Shown here in pieces: positions 55,723 through 64,000 of a DNA stretch of 64,000 bases. How positions within the stretch are numbered: the first letter of the stretch is position 1; each line of letters starts with the position of its first letter. A program made the translations under genes and the position numbers. The notes under the pieces were generated by a model. The model worked only from the letters and a program-made list of their open reading frames with translations, had not been told where the DNA came from and searched no databases. The stretch is from Hyphomonas polymorpha PS728 (lineage in GTDB: Bacteria; Pseudomonadota; Alphaproteobacteria; Caulobacterales; Hyphomonadaceae), in contig NZ_ARYM01000011.1 in NCBI RefSeq assembly GCF_000685315.1, forward strand, positions 88,904 to 152,903, written 5' to 3'.

Positions 55723-56499
55723 ATGGCGAGAACAATTGACGCGTCTGATGCCCCGCCGGTGACCCCCAGCATAGACCCTGCGGAAGTTGCAAAATTTTCG
55801 GCCATGGCAGCCGATTGGTGGAACCCCGACGGCAAGTTCAAGCCGCTCCACCGGTTCAACCCCACCCGGCTCAAGTTCATCCGGGAGACGGCCGAGCAGC
55901 ATTTCAGCCTGCCGCCCCGGCAATTGCGCCCGCTGGAAGGGCTACGCCTGCTCGATATCGGCTGCGGCGGGGGCCTCGTCTCTGAACCGATGGCGCGGCT
56001 GGGCGCGTCAGTGACCGGGGTGGATGCCTCCGAGGTCAACATCAAGACCGCCCTGACCCATGCCGCCGAACAGGGGCTCACAATCGATTACCGCGCCGGC
56101 ACTGCCGAGGGCCTGCTGGCCGCTGGCGAGGCGGCGTTCGATATCGTGCTGAACATGGAAGTGGTCGAGCATGTGGCCGACCCGGCGCAGTTCCTGATGG
56201 ATACCGCGCGCCTCGTGCGCCCCGGCGGGCTGATGATTGTCGCGACGCTCAACAAGACCGCCAAGGCGCTCGCCACGGCTGTCATCGGCGCTGAATACAT
56301 CCTGCGCTGGCTGCCGCCGGGCACGCATGACTGGTCGAAATTCCTGGCGCCCGAAGACGTGACCGGCCCGCTGGAACGCGCCGGCCTGGAAACCGAGCCG
56401 GCCATCGGGGTGAGCTTTCAGCCGCTGAGCGGCGCGTGGAAACTCTCCGGGGACACCAGCGTCAATTATATGGTTGTTGCCCGGAGGCCCGCCGCATGA
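55723..56499 (+). CDS. ubiG: Ubiquinone biosynthesis O-methyltransferase
   Basis: A 258-residue SAM-dependent methyltransferase that performs both O-methylations in ubiquinone synthesis. It shows the AxxWWxPxGxFxPLH start ([21 protein letters not shown]), the SAM motif [19 protein letters not shown] (about residues 83-101), and the HDWxKF substrate segment near 205. Length and pattern are typical. The stop overlaps the DUF924 gene by 4 bp. Divergent from lysC. Confidence 0.95.
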   Translation: MARTIDASDAPPVTPSIDPAEVAKFSAMAADWWNPDGKFKPLHRFNPTRLKFIRETAEQHFSLPPRQLRPLEGLRLLDIGCGGGLVSEPMARLGASVTGVDASEVNIKTALTHAAEQGLTIDYRAGTAEGLLAAGEAAFDIVLNMEVVEHVADPAQFLMDTARLVRPGGLMIVATLNKTAKALATAVIGAEYILRWLPPGTHDWSKFLAPEDVTGPLERAGLETEPAIGVSFQPLSGAWKLSGDTSVNYMVVARRPAA

Positions 56500-57107
56500 T
56501 CGCCCTTCCCTCCCCCGCGACCGTCCACGGCTTCTGGTTTGGCGGATCGGCGTCGTCCCCCGACGTGCTCGAGACCCATGCCCCGCTCTGGTTCAATGGC
56601 GGGGAAGCCTTTGACCGGTTGCTGACCGCGCAGTTCCAGCCGCTGCTGGAAACGCTGTCGGCCGGGCCGCTGGCGCATGACTGGGCCGCGCGCGGGGCAC
56701 GTGAGCGCCTGGCGGCAATCATCGTGCTGGACCAGATGAGCCGTAACATCTTCCGGGGCAGCCCGCGCGCCTTTGCGCAGGACATGCTGGCGCTTCATCT
56801 GTGCAAGGAAGGCCTCGCCGCCGGGGAGGATCGCGCGCTGTCTGAAGTCGAGCGGGTTTTCTTCTATCTGCCGCTGGAACATTCCGAAGCGATGGGCGAT
56901 CAGGAGCAGTCGGTGGCCCTCTTCACCCGCCTGGCAGACGAGGCACGCGACCCGTTCCGAGACTTCACGAAGACCACGCGCGACTATGCCCAGCAACATC
57001 TCGACGTGATAGCCGAGTTTGGCCGCTTCCCGCACCGCAACAAGGCTGTGGGCCGCGAAAGCACAGACGCGGAGAAGGAATGGCTGGCCGAGGGCGGCGG
57101 TTTCTGA
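56496..57107 (+). CDS. DUF924 family protein
   Basis: A 203-residue all-alpha protein of the DUF924 family, which has a tetratricopeptide-like fold. It contains FWFGG near the start, the middle [22 protein letters not shown] with the LDQxxRNxFR signature, and the later [19 protein letters not shown] and [20 protein letters not shown]. No catalytic function is known; a ubiquinone link is possible because it is co-translated with ubiG (ATGA). The ATG at 56496 is preferred over a longer frame that overlaps ubiG. Its stop is 2 bp from the convergent transporter gene. Confidence 0.83.
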   Translation: MIALPSPATVHGFWFGGSASSPDVLETHAPLWFNGGEAFDRLLTAQFQPLLETLSAGPLAHDWAARGARERLAAIIVLDQMSRNIFRGSPRAFAQDMLALHLCKEGLAAGEDRALSEVERVFFYLPLEHSEAMGDQEQSVALFTRLADEARDPFRDFTKTTRDYAQQHLDVIAEFGRFPHRNKAVGRESTDAEKEWLAEGGGF

Positions 57108-57109
57108 GC

Positions 57110-58513
57110 TCAGATGCTCGCGGTGCCTTCTGCCGGGCCCGAGGCAATCTCGACACGGCCCTCCAGCTTGCGGGCGGTTTCTTCCTGCACGGCGCGGGTG
57201 AGCGGATACCGGCGCGCCAGCTGGCCGGCCAGCAGATAGAGAAGTCCGGGAAGGAAACCGAACACCAAGACGAGGCCAAAGGTTGCCCCGTCCGAATTCT
57301 CCTGCCCCGGACGGAAGCCCGCAATCCGGCCAACCAGGAAATACCCCACACCGAAGGCAAGGCTGGAGCCGACCTTGTTGAAGCTGGTCAGCAGGGCGTA
57401 GAAATTGCCCGCCCGGTTTTCGCCGGTCTGGGCGGCCTGCCATTCAACCACATCTGCCGTCATGGCGCGCGACAGGAAGATCGGCGCGCTGAACGGAATG
57501 CCCGCAATCAGAGACGCAATCAGGAAGGTGGTGAAGTTGCCGAAGGGCGCCAGCGGAATGAAGGCGATGAAGGCAACGCCGGAAAAGGTGGTGGCAATGA
57601 AGAAGGCGTTGCGCTTCTCCGTCCTCTTCGCCAGCCAGAGCCAGAAGGGCAAGGCGAGGATCGCCATGACGAAGAAAAGCATCAGCGTCATGCTGGTCTG
57701 CGCGTCGTTTGCGCCAAAGGCATATTCGGCCACGAAGAGGAAGTTTGCCGCCGTCACCGAGATGGCCGTGGAAACGAGCAACTCCATGGTCACCAGGCGG
57801 CTGAACATCGGCCCGCGCAGGGCTTCGATCAGTGGGCGGATTTCAAACTTCTCGACAGACTTTGACTCCCCCCGCAGGCGCGGATCCGGCACGAAGAAGC
57901 AAGAGAGCGCCGCGGCAATCGGCAAGGTGAGGATCATCATCCAGCCCATCACGGCAACCTGGCCAAACCGGTCTGCCTCCACGCCGAGGGTGGAGAGGAT
58001 CAGCGGAACGGCGAGCAGAATGAGCATCGAGAAGACCGAGATGATCTCCGGCCAGAGGAAGAGGCGCGAGCGGTCGTCATAGTCACTCGCGATTGCCGGC
58101 ACCCAGGAGGAGCGCGACGTCTGCAGCAGCGTGAAGCCGACATAGAAGACCAGCATCCAGCCGATGAAATAGCCCGGACCGGCCCCGACAGGCGGCATGT
58201 AGACGAAGAAGGTGGAGATGCCGAGGATCGGAACGCACAGGATGATCCAGTGGCGCACCCGGCCGAGCGGCGTGCGGTAGCGGTCGACCATGTAGCCCAT
58301 GACCGGATCGGTCACGATGTCCCAGAAGCGCAGGAGCATGAACAGGAGACCCGTCAGCTCCAGGCCGAGGCCAACGCCATGGGGCGCTTCATTGGCGTAG
58401 AGCGGGGCGAGATATACGCCCAGAGGCAACCCGACACCGGCGATGGGTATACTGAGGGACGCGAACGCCAGTACGCGCGGAAACGACAAACGCTTTGACT
58501 GTGATTGGGACAT
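57110..58513 (-). CDS. GPH-family (MFS-type) transporter
   Basis: A 467-residue membrane protein of the glycoside-pentoside-hexuronide cation symporter type. Twelve hydrophobic helices are visible and the family motif YxxxAPLYANE, RFWDIVTDPVMGYMVDR and FRxxxxFW-like segments are present. The likely substrate is a sugar or uronide, which would fit the CE15-like esterase elsewhere in the window, but the two genes are not adjacent. Start at 58513 (MSQSQSKR); the longer frame upstream is not supported. It has no neighbouring sugar-catabolic gene. Confidence 0.83.
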   Translation of the reverse strand: MSQSQSKRLSFPRVLAFASLSIPIAGVGLPLGVYLAPLYANEAPHGVGLGLELTGLLFMLLRFWDIVTDPVMGYMVDRYRTPLGRVRHWIILCVPILGISTFFVYMPPVGAGPGYFIGWMLVFYVGFTLLQTSRSSWVPAIASDYDDRSRLFLWPEIISVFSMLILLAVPLILSTLGVEADRFGQVAVMGWMMILTLPIAAALSCFFVPDPRLRGESKSVEKFEIRPLIEALRGPMFSRLVTMELLVSTAISVTAANFLFVAEYAFGANDAQTSMTLMLFFVMAILALPFWLWLAKRTEKRNAFFIATTFSGVAFIAFIPLAPFGNFTTFLIASLIAGIPFSAPIFLSRAMTADVVEWQAAQTGENRAGNFYALLTSFNKVGSSLAFGVGYFLVGRIAGFRPGQENSDGATFGLVLVFGFLPGLLYLLAGQLARRYPLTRAVQEETARKLEGRVEIASGPAEGTASI

Positions 58514-58634
58514 GCCGCGCACAGTGCCTTGGGCGAAGGTGACGGCCAAGTCATTTTTTAACTGTCCGGTCGCTTGACGTGGCGGCGATGCCACGCAAAC
58601 TGCAGCGCCAAAAGCAGAGGGAGGATGCGGCGCC

Positions 58635-60128
58635 ATGATCCGCAACATAGTGATCGGCCTCGGAGCCATCATCGGCATCATCGTTGCCGTCGTCCTGTTC
58701 CGCACGGCAAGCTATGGCGCCGAGCCGGTTGGCGGGCGGGTTGAGCTTCCGCAAGCACCGGCCATTTCCTCTGAACGCGGCGCACAAAATCTTTCCGCCG
58801 CGATCCGCTTCCGCACCATCACGGTGGCCCCCGGCGATCCTCGTCCGGGTCAGGAGGAACCGTGGATCCAGCTTCATCAATGGCTGGAGGAGACCTACCC
58901 CGCCGCGCATGCTGCAATGCAAAAGGAACTGGTGCCCGGCACGCTGACGCTGCTCTACACTTGGGCCGGATCTGACCCCACGTTGAAGCCAATTCTTCTG
59001 ATGGCGCACCAGGATGTGGTGCCGGTAAATATCGGCACCGAGGGCGACTGGACGGGTGCGCCCTTCGATGGCGATATCGTGGACGGCTATATCTATGGGC
59101 GCGGAACGATTGACGACAAAGGCTCGCTGGTCGCGCTGATGGAAGCGGCCGAGGCGCTGGCCGCATCAGGCTTCGAGCCACGCCGCACCGTGTATTTGAT
59201 GTTCGGCCATGACGAGGAAGTTTCCGGATCAGGCGCGGAGGCGGGCATTGCCCTGCTCAAATCGCGCGGCGTCGAGCCGGAAATGGCGCTGGATGAAGGC
59301 TTCATGATCGTTGACCCCTCCCCGCTGACAGGCAAGCCGATGGGGTTCATCGGGATTGCCGAGAAGGGGTATCTGACGCTGGAAATCATCGCCACCGGCG
59401 AGGGCGGGCATTCTTCCACGCCGCCGCGTGATTCGGCAGCCGTGCGCCTTGCCCGCGCGGTGGTGGCCCTGGACGACAATCAGATGAAAGCGGATTTCAG
59501 CAAACCTCCGGTGTCTGACCTTTTCCGCTCTGCGGCCAATGACATGCCCTTCATGCAGAAGATGGCGTTTGCCAATCTCTGGCTCTTTGAAGGCATGATC
59601 GATCAGCAGATGAGCGGGATTGCTGCGGGCAATGCGATGATCCGCACGACCACGGCCCCAACGATGCTGGCGGGATCGGCGAAGGAAAACGTTCTGGCCC
59701 AGCGCGCCAGCGCGATGGTGAACTTCCGTATACACCCCAACAATACCGAAGAGGACATTATCGAACATGTCCGCACGGTGACCGCCGGGATCGAGGGCAT
59801 CGAGATCAAGGTTGGCCAGCAGGGCATCCGCGGTGAGGGCGCTTCGCCGGTTTCGCCTACGGACAATCTTGCCTATGCGGTTCTGGCCAGCGTGGCCGAG
59901 GCAACGTCTGGCGGCGCGCCCGCGGCGCCGGGCCTGGTGCTGGGGGCGACGGATGCGCGCTATGCCAGCGCCATCACGCCGAATGTCTATCGCTTTGCCC
60001 CGGCGATCATGTCTCCCGACGATCTGACCGGGTTTCACGGCACGAACGAACGCCTGGCGGTGGAGAATATGGGCCGGCTGGCCACGGGCTATGCCCAGAT
60101 CATCCTGGCAATGGACGCCGGAGAATAA
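58635..60128 (+). CDS. M20-family peptidase (PM20D1/carboxypeptidase-like)
   Basis: A 497-residue metallopeptidase of the M20 family. A membrane helix lies near the N-terminus (IVIGLGAIIGIIVAVVLF), then the zinc ligands H in LMAHQDVVPV and D in YGRGTIDDKGS, the Glu pair in GHDEEVSGSGA, and the dimerisation domain that ends with GRLATGYAQ. The order and the FRIHPN element match human PM20D1-like carboxypeptidases, which form or cleave N-acyl amino acids. The natural substrate is unknown. Divergent from the GPH transporter. Confidence 0.87.
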   Translation: MIRNIVIGLGAIIGIIVAVVLFRTASYGAEPVGGRVELPQAPAISSERGAQNLSAAIRFRTITVAPGDPRPGQEEPWIQLHQWLEETYPAAHAAMQKELVPGTLTLLYTWAGSDPTLKPILLMAHQDVVPVNIGTEGDWTGAPFDGDIVDGYIYGRGTIDDKGSLVALMEAAEALAASGFEPRRTVYLMFGHDEEVSGSGAEAGIALLKSRGVEPEMALDEGFMIVDPSPLTGKPMGFIGIAEKGYLTLEIIATGEGGHSSTPPRDSAAVRLARAVVALDDNQMKADFSKPPVSDLFRSAANDMPFMQKMAFANLWLFEGMIDQQMSGIAAGNAMIRTTTAPTMLAGSAKENVLAQRASAMVNFRIHPNNTEEDIIEHVRTVTAGIEGIEIKVGQQGIRGEGASPVSPTDNLAYAVLASVAEATSGGAPAAPGLVLGATDARYASAITPNVYRFAPAIMSPDDLTGFHGTNERLAVENMGRLATGYAQIILAMDAGE

Positions 60129-60171
60129 GCCGGCAGGTTTGGCCGGATTTTTGTTGGATCGGGCGGGTGCA

Positions 60172-61146
60172 TCAAGGCACCAGAACGACCTTGCCGACAA
60201 CTTGCCGGCTGCGCATCATGTCGAAGGCGCGGCGCCAGTCTGCCAGGGGGACTTCGGCGTGAATGCAGGGTTTCACCTTGCCTTCCTCGGCCCATTTCCA
60301 GATGGCTTCGAGATTCTGCCGGCCTTTTTCCGGGAACTGACGGCCATATTCACCGGCGCGGACGCCGACGACGGAGAAGCCCTTGATCAGCGGCATGTTC
60401 ACACTGACGGTGGGGATGCGGCCCGAGGTGAAGCCGATGACGAGCAGGCGGCCATCAAAGGCGATGCAGCGCACGCTTTCATCGAACACATCGCCGCCGA
60501 CCGGATCGTAGATCACATCTGCCCCGCGCCCGCCGGTGAGCGCCTTGACCTCTTCGCGGAAGCCGTGCGTGACATTGATGACGTGATCGGCGCCGCGCGC
60601 CTTCACGACTTTCAATTTTTCATCCGAGGCCGAGGTGGCGATGACGGTGGCGCCGAGCAATTTGCCGACCTCAACTGCCGACATGCCGACGCCGCCGCTG
60701 GCGCCGTGGACAAGCAGGGTTTCGCCCGGCTGGAGATTGCCGCGGATGGCGAGCGAGACATAGGCAGTGAGATAGGCCGCGCCGTAGGCTGAGGCTTCAA
60801 CGAAAGTGAGCGCGGCGGGCTTTTTGCGCAGGCCGGCGGCGGGCATGGCGATGTAGTCTGCGAAGGCGCCGATGCGGCTGCCCCCGGCGACTTCATCGCC
60901 GGGCTGAAACTCCGCTACCCCCTCCCCCACAGCGTCGACCACGCCGGCAAGCTCCATGCCGAGGGTGAAGGGAAGCTCCGGCTTCAGCTGGTATTTTCCT
61001 TCCGTCATCAGAAGGTCTGGGAAGTTGAGGCTGGCGGCCTTTATGGCCACGCGCACCTCGCCCGATTTGGGCTGAGGCAGAGGCACTTCTTTCAGGCCCG
61101 TACCAGCGAAGTCGGGGGCCAGTTCACTGACAACAAGAGATCTCAT
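60172..61146 (-). CDS. NADPH:quinone oxidoreductase-type zinc-independent MDR protein
   Basis: A 324-residue medium-chain reductase of the quinone reductase group (QOR). The nucleotide motif AASGGVGMSAVEVGKLLGA (about residues 150-168) and the YDPVGGDVFDESVRC and RLLVIGFTSGRIP segments are family hallmarks. No zinc-ligand cysteine pattern is present, consistent with QOR. It may reduce quinones or enones. It overlaps the alpha/beta-hydrolase stop by 1 bp, so both are in one transcript with the hydrolase first. Confidence 0.88.
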   Translation of the reverse strand: MRSLVVSELAPDFAGTGLKEVPLPQPKSGEVRVAIKAASLNFPDLLMTEGKYQLKPELPFTLGMELAGVVDAVGEGVAEFQPGDEVAGGSRIGAFADYIAMPAAGLRKKPAALTFVEASAYGAAYLTAYVSLAIRGNLQPGETLLVHGASGGVGMSAVEVGKLLGATVIATSASDEKLKVVKARGADHVINVTHGFREEVKALTGGRGADVIYDPVGGDVFDESVRCIAFDGRLLVIGFTSGRIPTVSVNMPLIKGFSVVGVRAGEYGRQFPEKGRQNLEAIWKWAEEGKVKPCIHAEVPLADWRRAFDMMRSRQVVGKVVLVP

Positions 61147-62183
61147 TATTTTTTGGCCGCATACATATCATGAACCATCCGGGCGATTTCGGCGCAGGCC
61201 GCGCGCGAGCCTGGCGAGAGGAAGGTGAAGGCGGTAAAGGCGTGAGCGAGCGTGTCGTAGCGCTTGTGTTTCACTTTCACGCCGGCGGCCTTCAGGCGCT
61301 CGGCATATTCATCCCCCTCATCCACCAGCGGATCATGCCCGGCGGTGATGACGACGGCAGGCGGCAGGCCGGTGAGATCCTGCTCCTGACCGGGCGAGAC
61401 GTTGAGGTCGGTATAGTCAAACCCTTCGGGCAGATATTGTTTCATGAACCAGTCCATCGTGTCCTGGCTGAGGGAGAAGGTGTTTCCGAAGGCGGTCTTG
61501 GAGGGATAGTGCTTCGAGATGTCGATGGCCGGATAGATGAGCAGCTGGAGCGCGGGGATCGGGCCGCCCTCCCGTTTCATCCGCTGGCTGATGATAGCGG
61601 AGAAGTTACCGCCCATGCTGTCGCCGCCGACGGCCGCCTTGCCCGCCGGAGCGCCGTATTTCTCCGCATTCGCCACGCCCCATTTGTAGGCGGCAAAGCA
61701 ATCGTTGAGGCCTGCCGGATAGATATGCGGAGGGGCCAGACGATAATCGACCGAGAGGACAGGCGCCTGGGCGCCCTGGGCGAGCATGCCGCAGAAGGCG
61801 TGGCAGGTATCCATGTCTCCGATGACGCCGCCGCCCATATGGAAATAGACGATCAGGGGGTGACGCGGATCCTGCGAGGCGGGCGTATAGAGGCGCACGG
61901 GGATCTCGTTTGCGTCCGGCCCCGGAATGGTGAACTCCTCAACGCCGACGCCGCCGGGCAGCTTGTCCTGGAAGAGGGCAAGCTGGGCTTTCACCGCCTG
62001 CTGGACCAGCTCTGCCGGGAGGGTGGACATGGGCGGGGCGTTGCGGCCGTTCCAGGCGACGAGCTGGAGCTGTGGCTCCAGCGTGCGGCCTTCGACGGTC
62101 ACGGGCTTGCCGCCGGCCATATTGACGATCATGCCGCCGGGCAGGCTGGCGATCGCCTTGGCGATCACGCGCTGAAGGCTCAT
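61146..62183 (-). CDS. HSL-type alpha/beta-hydrolase (carboxylesterase)
   Basis: A 345-residue esterase of the hormone-sensitive lipase group. The oxyanion motif HGGG reads HMGGG (YFHMGGGVIGD), the nucleophile elbow is GGDSMGGN (Ser in GDSMG), and PAVVITAGHDPLVDEGDEYAERL carries the catalytic Asp; the His is in YDTLAHAF. All three catalytic residues are thus visible. It heads the pair with the quinone reductase (1 bp overlap) and lies downstream of the TetR-family gene on the same strand. Confidence 0.87.
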   Translation of the reverse strand: MSLQRVIAKAIASLPGGMIVNMAGGKPVTVEGRTLEPQLQLVAWNGRNAPPMSTLPAELVQQAVKAQLALFQDKLPGGVGVEEFTIPGPDANEIPVRLYTPASQDPRHPLIVYFHMGGGVIGDMDTCHAFCGMLAQGAQAPVLSVDYRLAPPHIYPAGLNDCFAAYKWGVANAEKYGAPAGKAAVGGDSMGGNFSAIISQRMKREGGPIPALQLLIYPAIDISKHYPSKTAFGNTFSLSQDTMDWFMKQYLPEGFDYTDLNVSPGQEQDLTGLPPAVVITAGHDPLVDEGDEYAERLKAAGVKVKHKRYDTLAHAFTAFTFLSPGSRAACAEIARMVHDMYAAKK

Positions 62184-62268
62184 GGAACTTCCTCCCTCTT
62201 GTCTCTCTGGGGCAAGAAGGTGACGGCATTTTCGCCCGCCGCCAAGGGGTTCCCCGGCGGCGGGAGAC

Positions 62269-62898
62269 TTATCTCTGCGCGTCGAGCGTTTTCATGCCTG
62301 AAAGCAGCAGCGTGCAGGCAAAATGCGTGGCGCCTTCGACATCGATGGGCCGGCGCTTCAGCATATAGTCGCCCATCTCGCGGGCGATGCCGATGGCAGC
62401 GGCGGTGAGATATTCGGTGTCGACAGTCGGCTTGATGCCCTGTTTTTCAAGGATGTGCTCCAGGTCTGCCCGGATTTCCTGGGCCACGGCCTGCATTTCG
62501 GGCGTATCGACACGCACGCCGATCAGGGCGATATGGGGGGCGCCATTGTCGATGGCCTCTTCATTCTCCCGCGCGATGAAGCCGAAATAGGCGCGGTAGG
62601 CGTGTTCCATATAGTCTTCGAGGCTTTCGGCGCGGGCGCGGACATCGGCCAGCCGGTCGCGGAAACGCTGGGTGGAATCTTCGGCGATGGCCTGGAAGAC
62701 CTCCTCTTTCGACTTGAAATAATTGTAGAAAGTGCCCGAGGCGAGCTGGGTTTCGCGGATAATGTCGCGCACCGTGGTGGCCTCAAACCCGATGCGGGCG
62801 AAGACCTGGCGGCCGGCCTGCAGGATGGCGCGGCGGTTGGCAGCCTTGGTGCTGGCCCGCTTGCCGGAGAGGGGGGCGGGGAGTGTGGTATCGGCCAT
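62269..62898 (-). CDS. TetR/AcrR-family transcriptional regulator
   Basis: A 209-residue regulator. Its helix-turn-helix (about residues 23-66) reads RAILQAGRQVFARIGFEATTVRDIIRETQLASGTFYNYFKSKEEVF, the TetR type, and the C-terminal domain has SLEDYMEHAYRAYFGFIARENEEA. By position it is the likely regulator of the hydrolase/quinone reductase pair directly downstream (85 bp). The start MADTTLP at 62898 is chosen over the longer frame. Confidence 0.87.
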   Translation of the reverse strand: MADTTLPAPLSGKRASTKAANRRAILQAGRQVFARIGFEATTVRDIIRETQLASGTFYNYFKSKEEVFQAIAEDSTQRFRDRLADVRARAESLEDYMEHAYRAYFGFIARENEEAIDNGAPHIALIGVRVDTPEMQAVAQEIRADLEHILEKQGIKPTVDTEYLTAAAIGIAREMGDYMLKRRPIDVEGATHFACTLLLSGMKTLDAQR

Positions 62899-63085
62899 GG
62901 AGGGTCTTCCCGAGTGATGTGGGCTGACACTGCACCCGGCGTCATCTCGCGTCAACTTTGCGATCTCGTAGAGCAGCCATGCGTCCGGCACTGGTCAATC
63001 TCCGCCCTGCCCGCGCCCGACACAGGCCATATCGCGGCCCGAGCGGGACAATCCATGAACCCCTCCCAGCGCAGGATGGGACACA

Positions 63086-63104
63086 TTGCGCCCGAAAGGC
63101 GCAA
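63086..63104. repeat. Short hairpin downstream of the YadS-like gene
   Basis: 7 bp perfect stem TTGCGCC (63086-63092) with GGCGCAA (63098-63104), 5-base loop, just after the minus-strand gene ending at 63126. No T-run follows, so it is a weak terminator at best. Confidence 0.4.
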
Positions 63105-63125
63105 GTCCGGGGAATTACGTATTGC

Positions 63126-63758
63126 CTACAGGATTTCGTCCGAGGGGCGGCCGGGGCGGCTTTTATAGCCGGGGATGGACCAGCCGAACTTCATGGCCCC
63201 GCCCCGGATGGCGAAGGCGACGAGCGCGGCGGGGATGGCGGCGGCCATGACAGGCAGACCGGCCAGGTGCAGCCCGGTATAGGTGGCCGCGCCGGCCAGC
63301 GCCGCGGTGATGTAGATCTCCGGGCGCAGGAGGATGCAGGGCTCGCCGGCGAGCTGGTCGCGCAGGATGCCGCCGAAGCTCGCCGTGATGACGCCCATGA
63401 CGACGGCGATGACCGGGGAGCCGGTCGCCTCCAGCGCCTTCCACGCGCCGAACACGCAATAGGCACCAAGGCCAATGGCATCGAGCCAGAGGAGGAGCTT
63501 GAAACGGGACTCGAAAAGGTGGGCGGTGAAATAGACCAGGACGGCGGTGACCAGGCAGATCATCAGATAGTCGTGATTGACCACCCAGAAGACGGGGACA
63601 TCGAGGATGAGATCACGCACCGTGCCGCCTCCTACCCCGGTGAAGGCGGCGAAGAACAGGAAGCCGATAATGTCGAGCTGCTTGCGCGAAGCGGCCAGCG
63701 CGCCAGTGGCGGCGAAGACGGCGATGCCGGCATAGTCAAGGATCAGGATGGGGTTCAT
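63126..63758 (-). CDS. YadS/TRIC-like trimeric cation-channel family protein (UPF0126)
   Basis: A 210-residue inner-membrane protein with about seven hydrophobic helices in two pseudo-repeats. Each repeat has a glycine-rich kink: FTGVGGGTVRDLIL in the first and ITASFGGILRDQLAGEP in the second, the GGGxxRD/GGxxRD signature of TRIC-type bacterial channels. It could conduct potassium or other cations; the physiological role in bacteria is not settled. Alone, downstream of the AT-rich end region. Confidence 0.88.
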   Translation of the reverse strand: MNPILILDYAGIAVFAATGALAASRKQLDIIGFLFFAAFTGVGGGTVRDLILDVPVFWVVNHDYLMICLVTAVLVYFTAHLFESRFKLLLWLDAIGLGAYCVFGAWKALEATGSPVIAVVMGVITASFGGILRDQLAGEPCILLRPEIYITAALAGAATYTGLHLAGLPVMAAAIPAALVAFAIRGGAMKFGWSIPGYKSRPGRPSDEIL

Positions 63759-64000
63759 GGCGCGCTCCCTGTGCTTGAGGGAGAGGGATGGGGGAGAGCG
63801 GCGGGGGCGTCAATTGGGGGGAACTTTTGATTCCACGTCTTGTCAAATTCAAACTACCAAAGGAACCTTCCAACATTCTCTCAACTTTTTGAGCGCCTTT
63901 ATCCGAGGTCGGAGCGGAAAATGATATCACCTGTAGGATTTATTCCGCTAAGCGCACTTTATGAGCGGGCCTTCGATGGGTAATCATCCCATTTTTAAGC
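63759..64000. other. AT-richer right end without a recognised gene
   Basis: GC content drops visibly from about 63820 onward (CAAATTCAAACTACCAAAGG and similar). A REP-like palindrome (GAGGGAGAGGGATGGGGGAGAG) lies at 63767-63796. A 64-codon minus-strand frame (63736-63930) overlaps the YadS-like start and runs through the repeat, so it is not counted as a gene. The region may lead to an accessory segment beyond the window. Confidence 0.5.

Noticed and set aside
63736..63930. 64-codon minus-strand gene at the right end
   Set aside because: It overlaps the YadS-like start, reads through a REP-like repeat (PPPLSPIPLPQAQG) and has no ribosome-binding site.

Overview
This is a gene-dense, GC-rich chromosomal window that reads as core genome of an alphaproteobacterium, most likely a member of the Hyphomonadaceae (Hyphomonas-like). 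The assignment is inference from gene content: a ChpT-type histidine phosphotransferase next to a CheY-like regulator and a CheR-type methyltransferase (the Caulobacterales CtrA phosphorelay neighbourhood), a DUF4167 protein, an ispG/RodZ-like pair, a PtsP-type enzyme I(Ntr) with a GAF domain, and a dapA/slt divergent pair. No rRNA, tRNA, CRISPR array, prophage or intact insertion sequence was recognised.

Layout. 0-7.3 kb: 5' end of dapA (minus) divergent from a soluble lytic transglycosylase; a decayed DUF559 gene between inverted palindromic repeats; a dicarboxylate symporter; a coniferyl-aldehyde-dehydrogenase-like gene divergent from an enoyl-CoA hydratase; a DUF3291 gene. 7.3-12.3 kb: a minus-strand run (acyl-CoA dehydrogenase, beta-lactamase-fold hydrolase, DUF3253, TfoX-N), then a plus-strand run (thioesterase, secreted unknown, SDR dehydrogenase) whose middle gene sits between direct repeats. 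12.4-18.3 kb: M1 aminopeptidase lipoprotein, a 0.9 kb weakly coding region, a class I aminotransferase, a TetR regulator and an orphan terminator that suggests a small RNA. 18.3-23.6 kb: M48 protease, MBL hydrolase, glycine-zipper lipoprotein, and an overlapping operon of a HapK-like lipoprotein with two diverged secreted paralogues. 23.9-30.5 kb: carB, greA, an ELM1-family gene, a CPT-like kinase and mnmA.

30.6-33 kb holds cheR, cheY and chpT. 33.1-40.1 kb is an envelope block: ydbH-ynbE-ydbL (an intermembrane lipid-transport bridge, its lipoprotein partner and its periplasmic helper) divergent from two tandem M23 endopeptidase-fold genes. 40.2-46.8 kb: clpB, DUF4167, and the prfA / aspartic protease / prmC overlapping operon, in which PrmC should methylate the GGQ glutamine of the release factor encoded two genes upstream. 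46.8-57.1 kb: MAPEG protein, CE15-like lipoprotein esterase, split DUF1214/DUF1254 pair, ispG, RodZ-like HTH protein, ptsP, lysC, ubiG, DUF924. 57.1-64 kb: GPH/MFS transporter, M20 peptidase, quinone reductase, HSL-type hydrolase, TetR regulator, a YadS-like membrane protein, and a more AT-rich end with no recognised gene.

The most unusual non-coding signals are two six-unit arrays of GGACA-type repeats at exact 10-11 bp spacing (12360-12415 and 32980-33035), a roughly 62 bp direct duplication around a secreted-protein gene (10793-10855 and 11450-11512), and an orphan plus-strand terminator (18003-18047). Nothing in the window is a clear defence or biosynthetic island. The best candidates for undescribed biology are the phased arrays, the HapK/paralogue operon and the putative small RNA.
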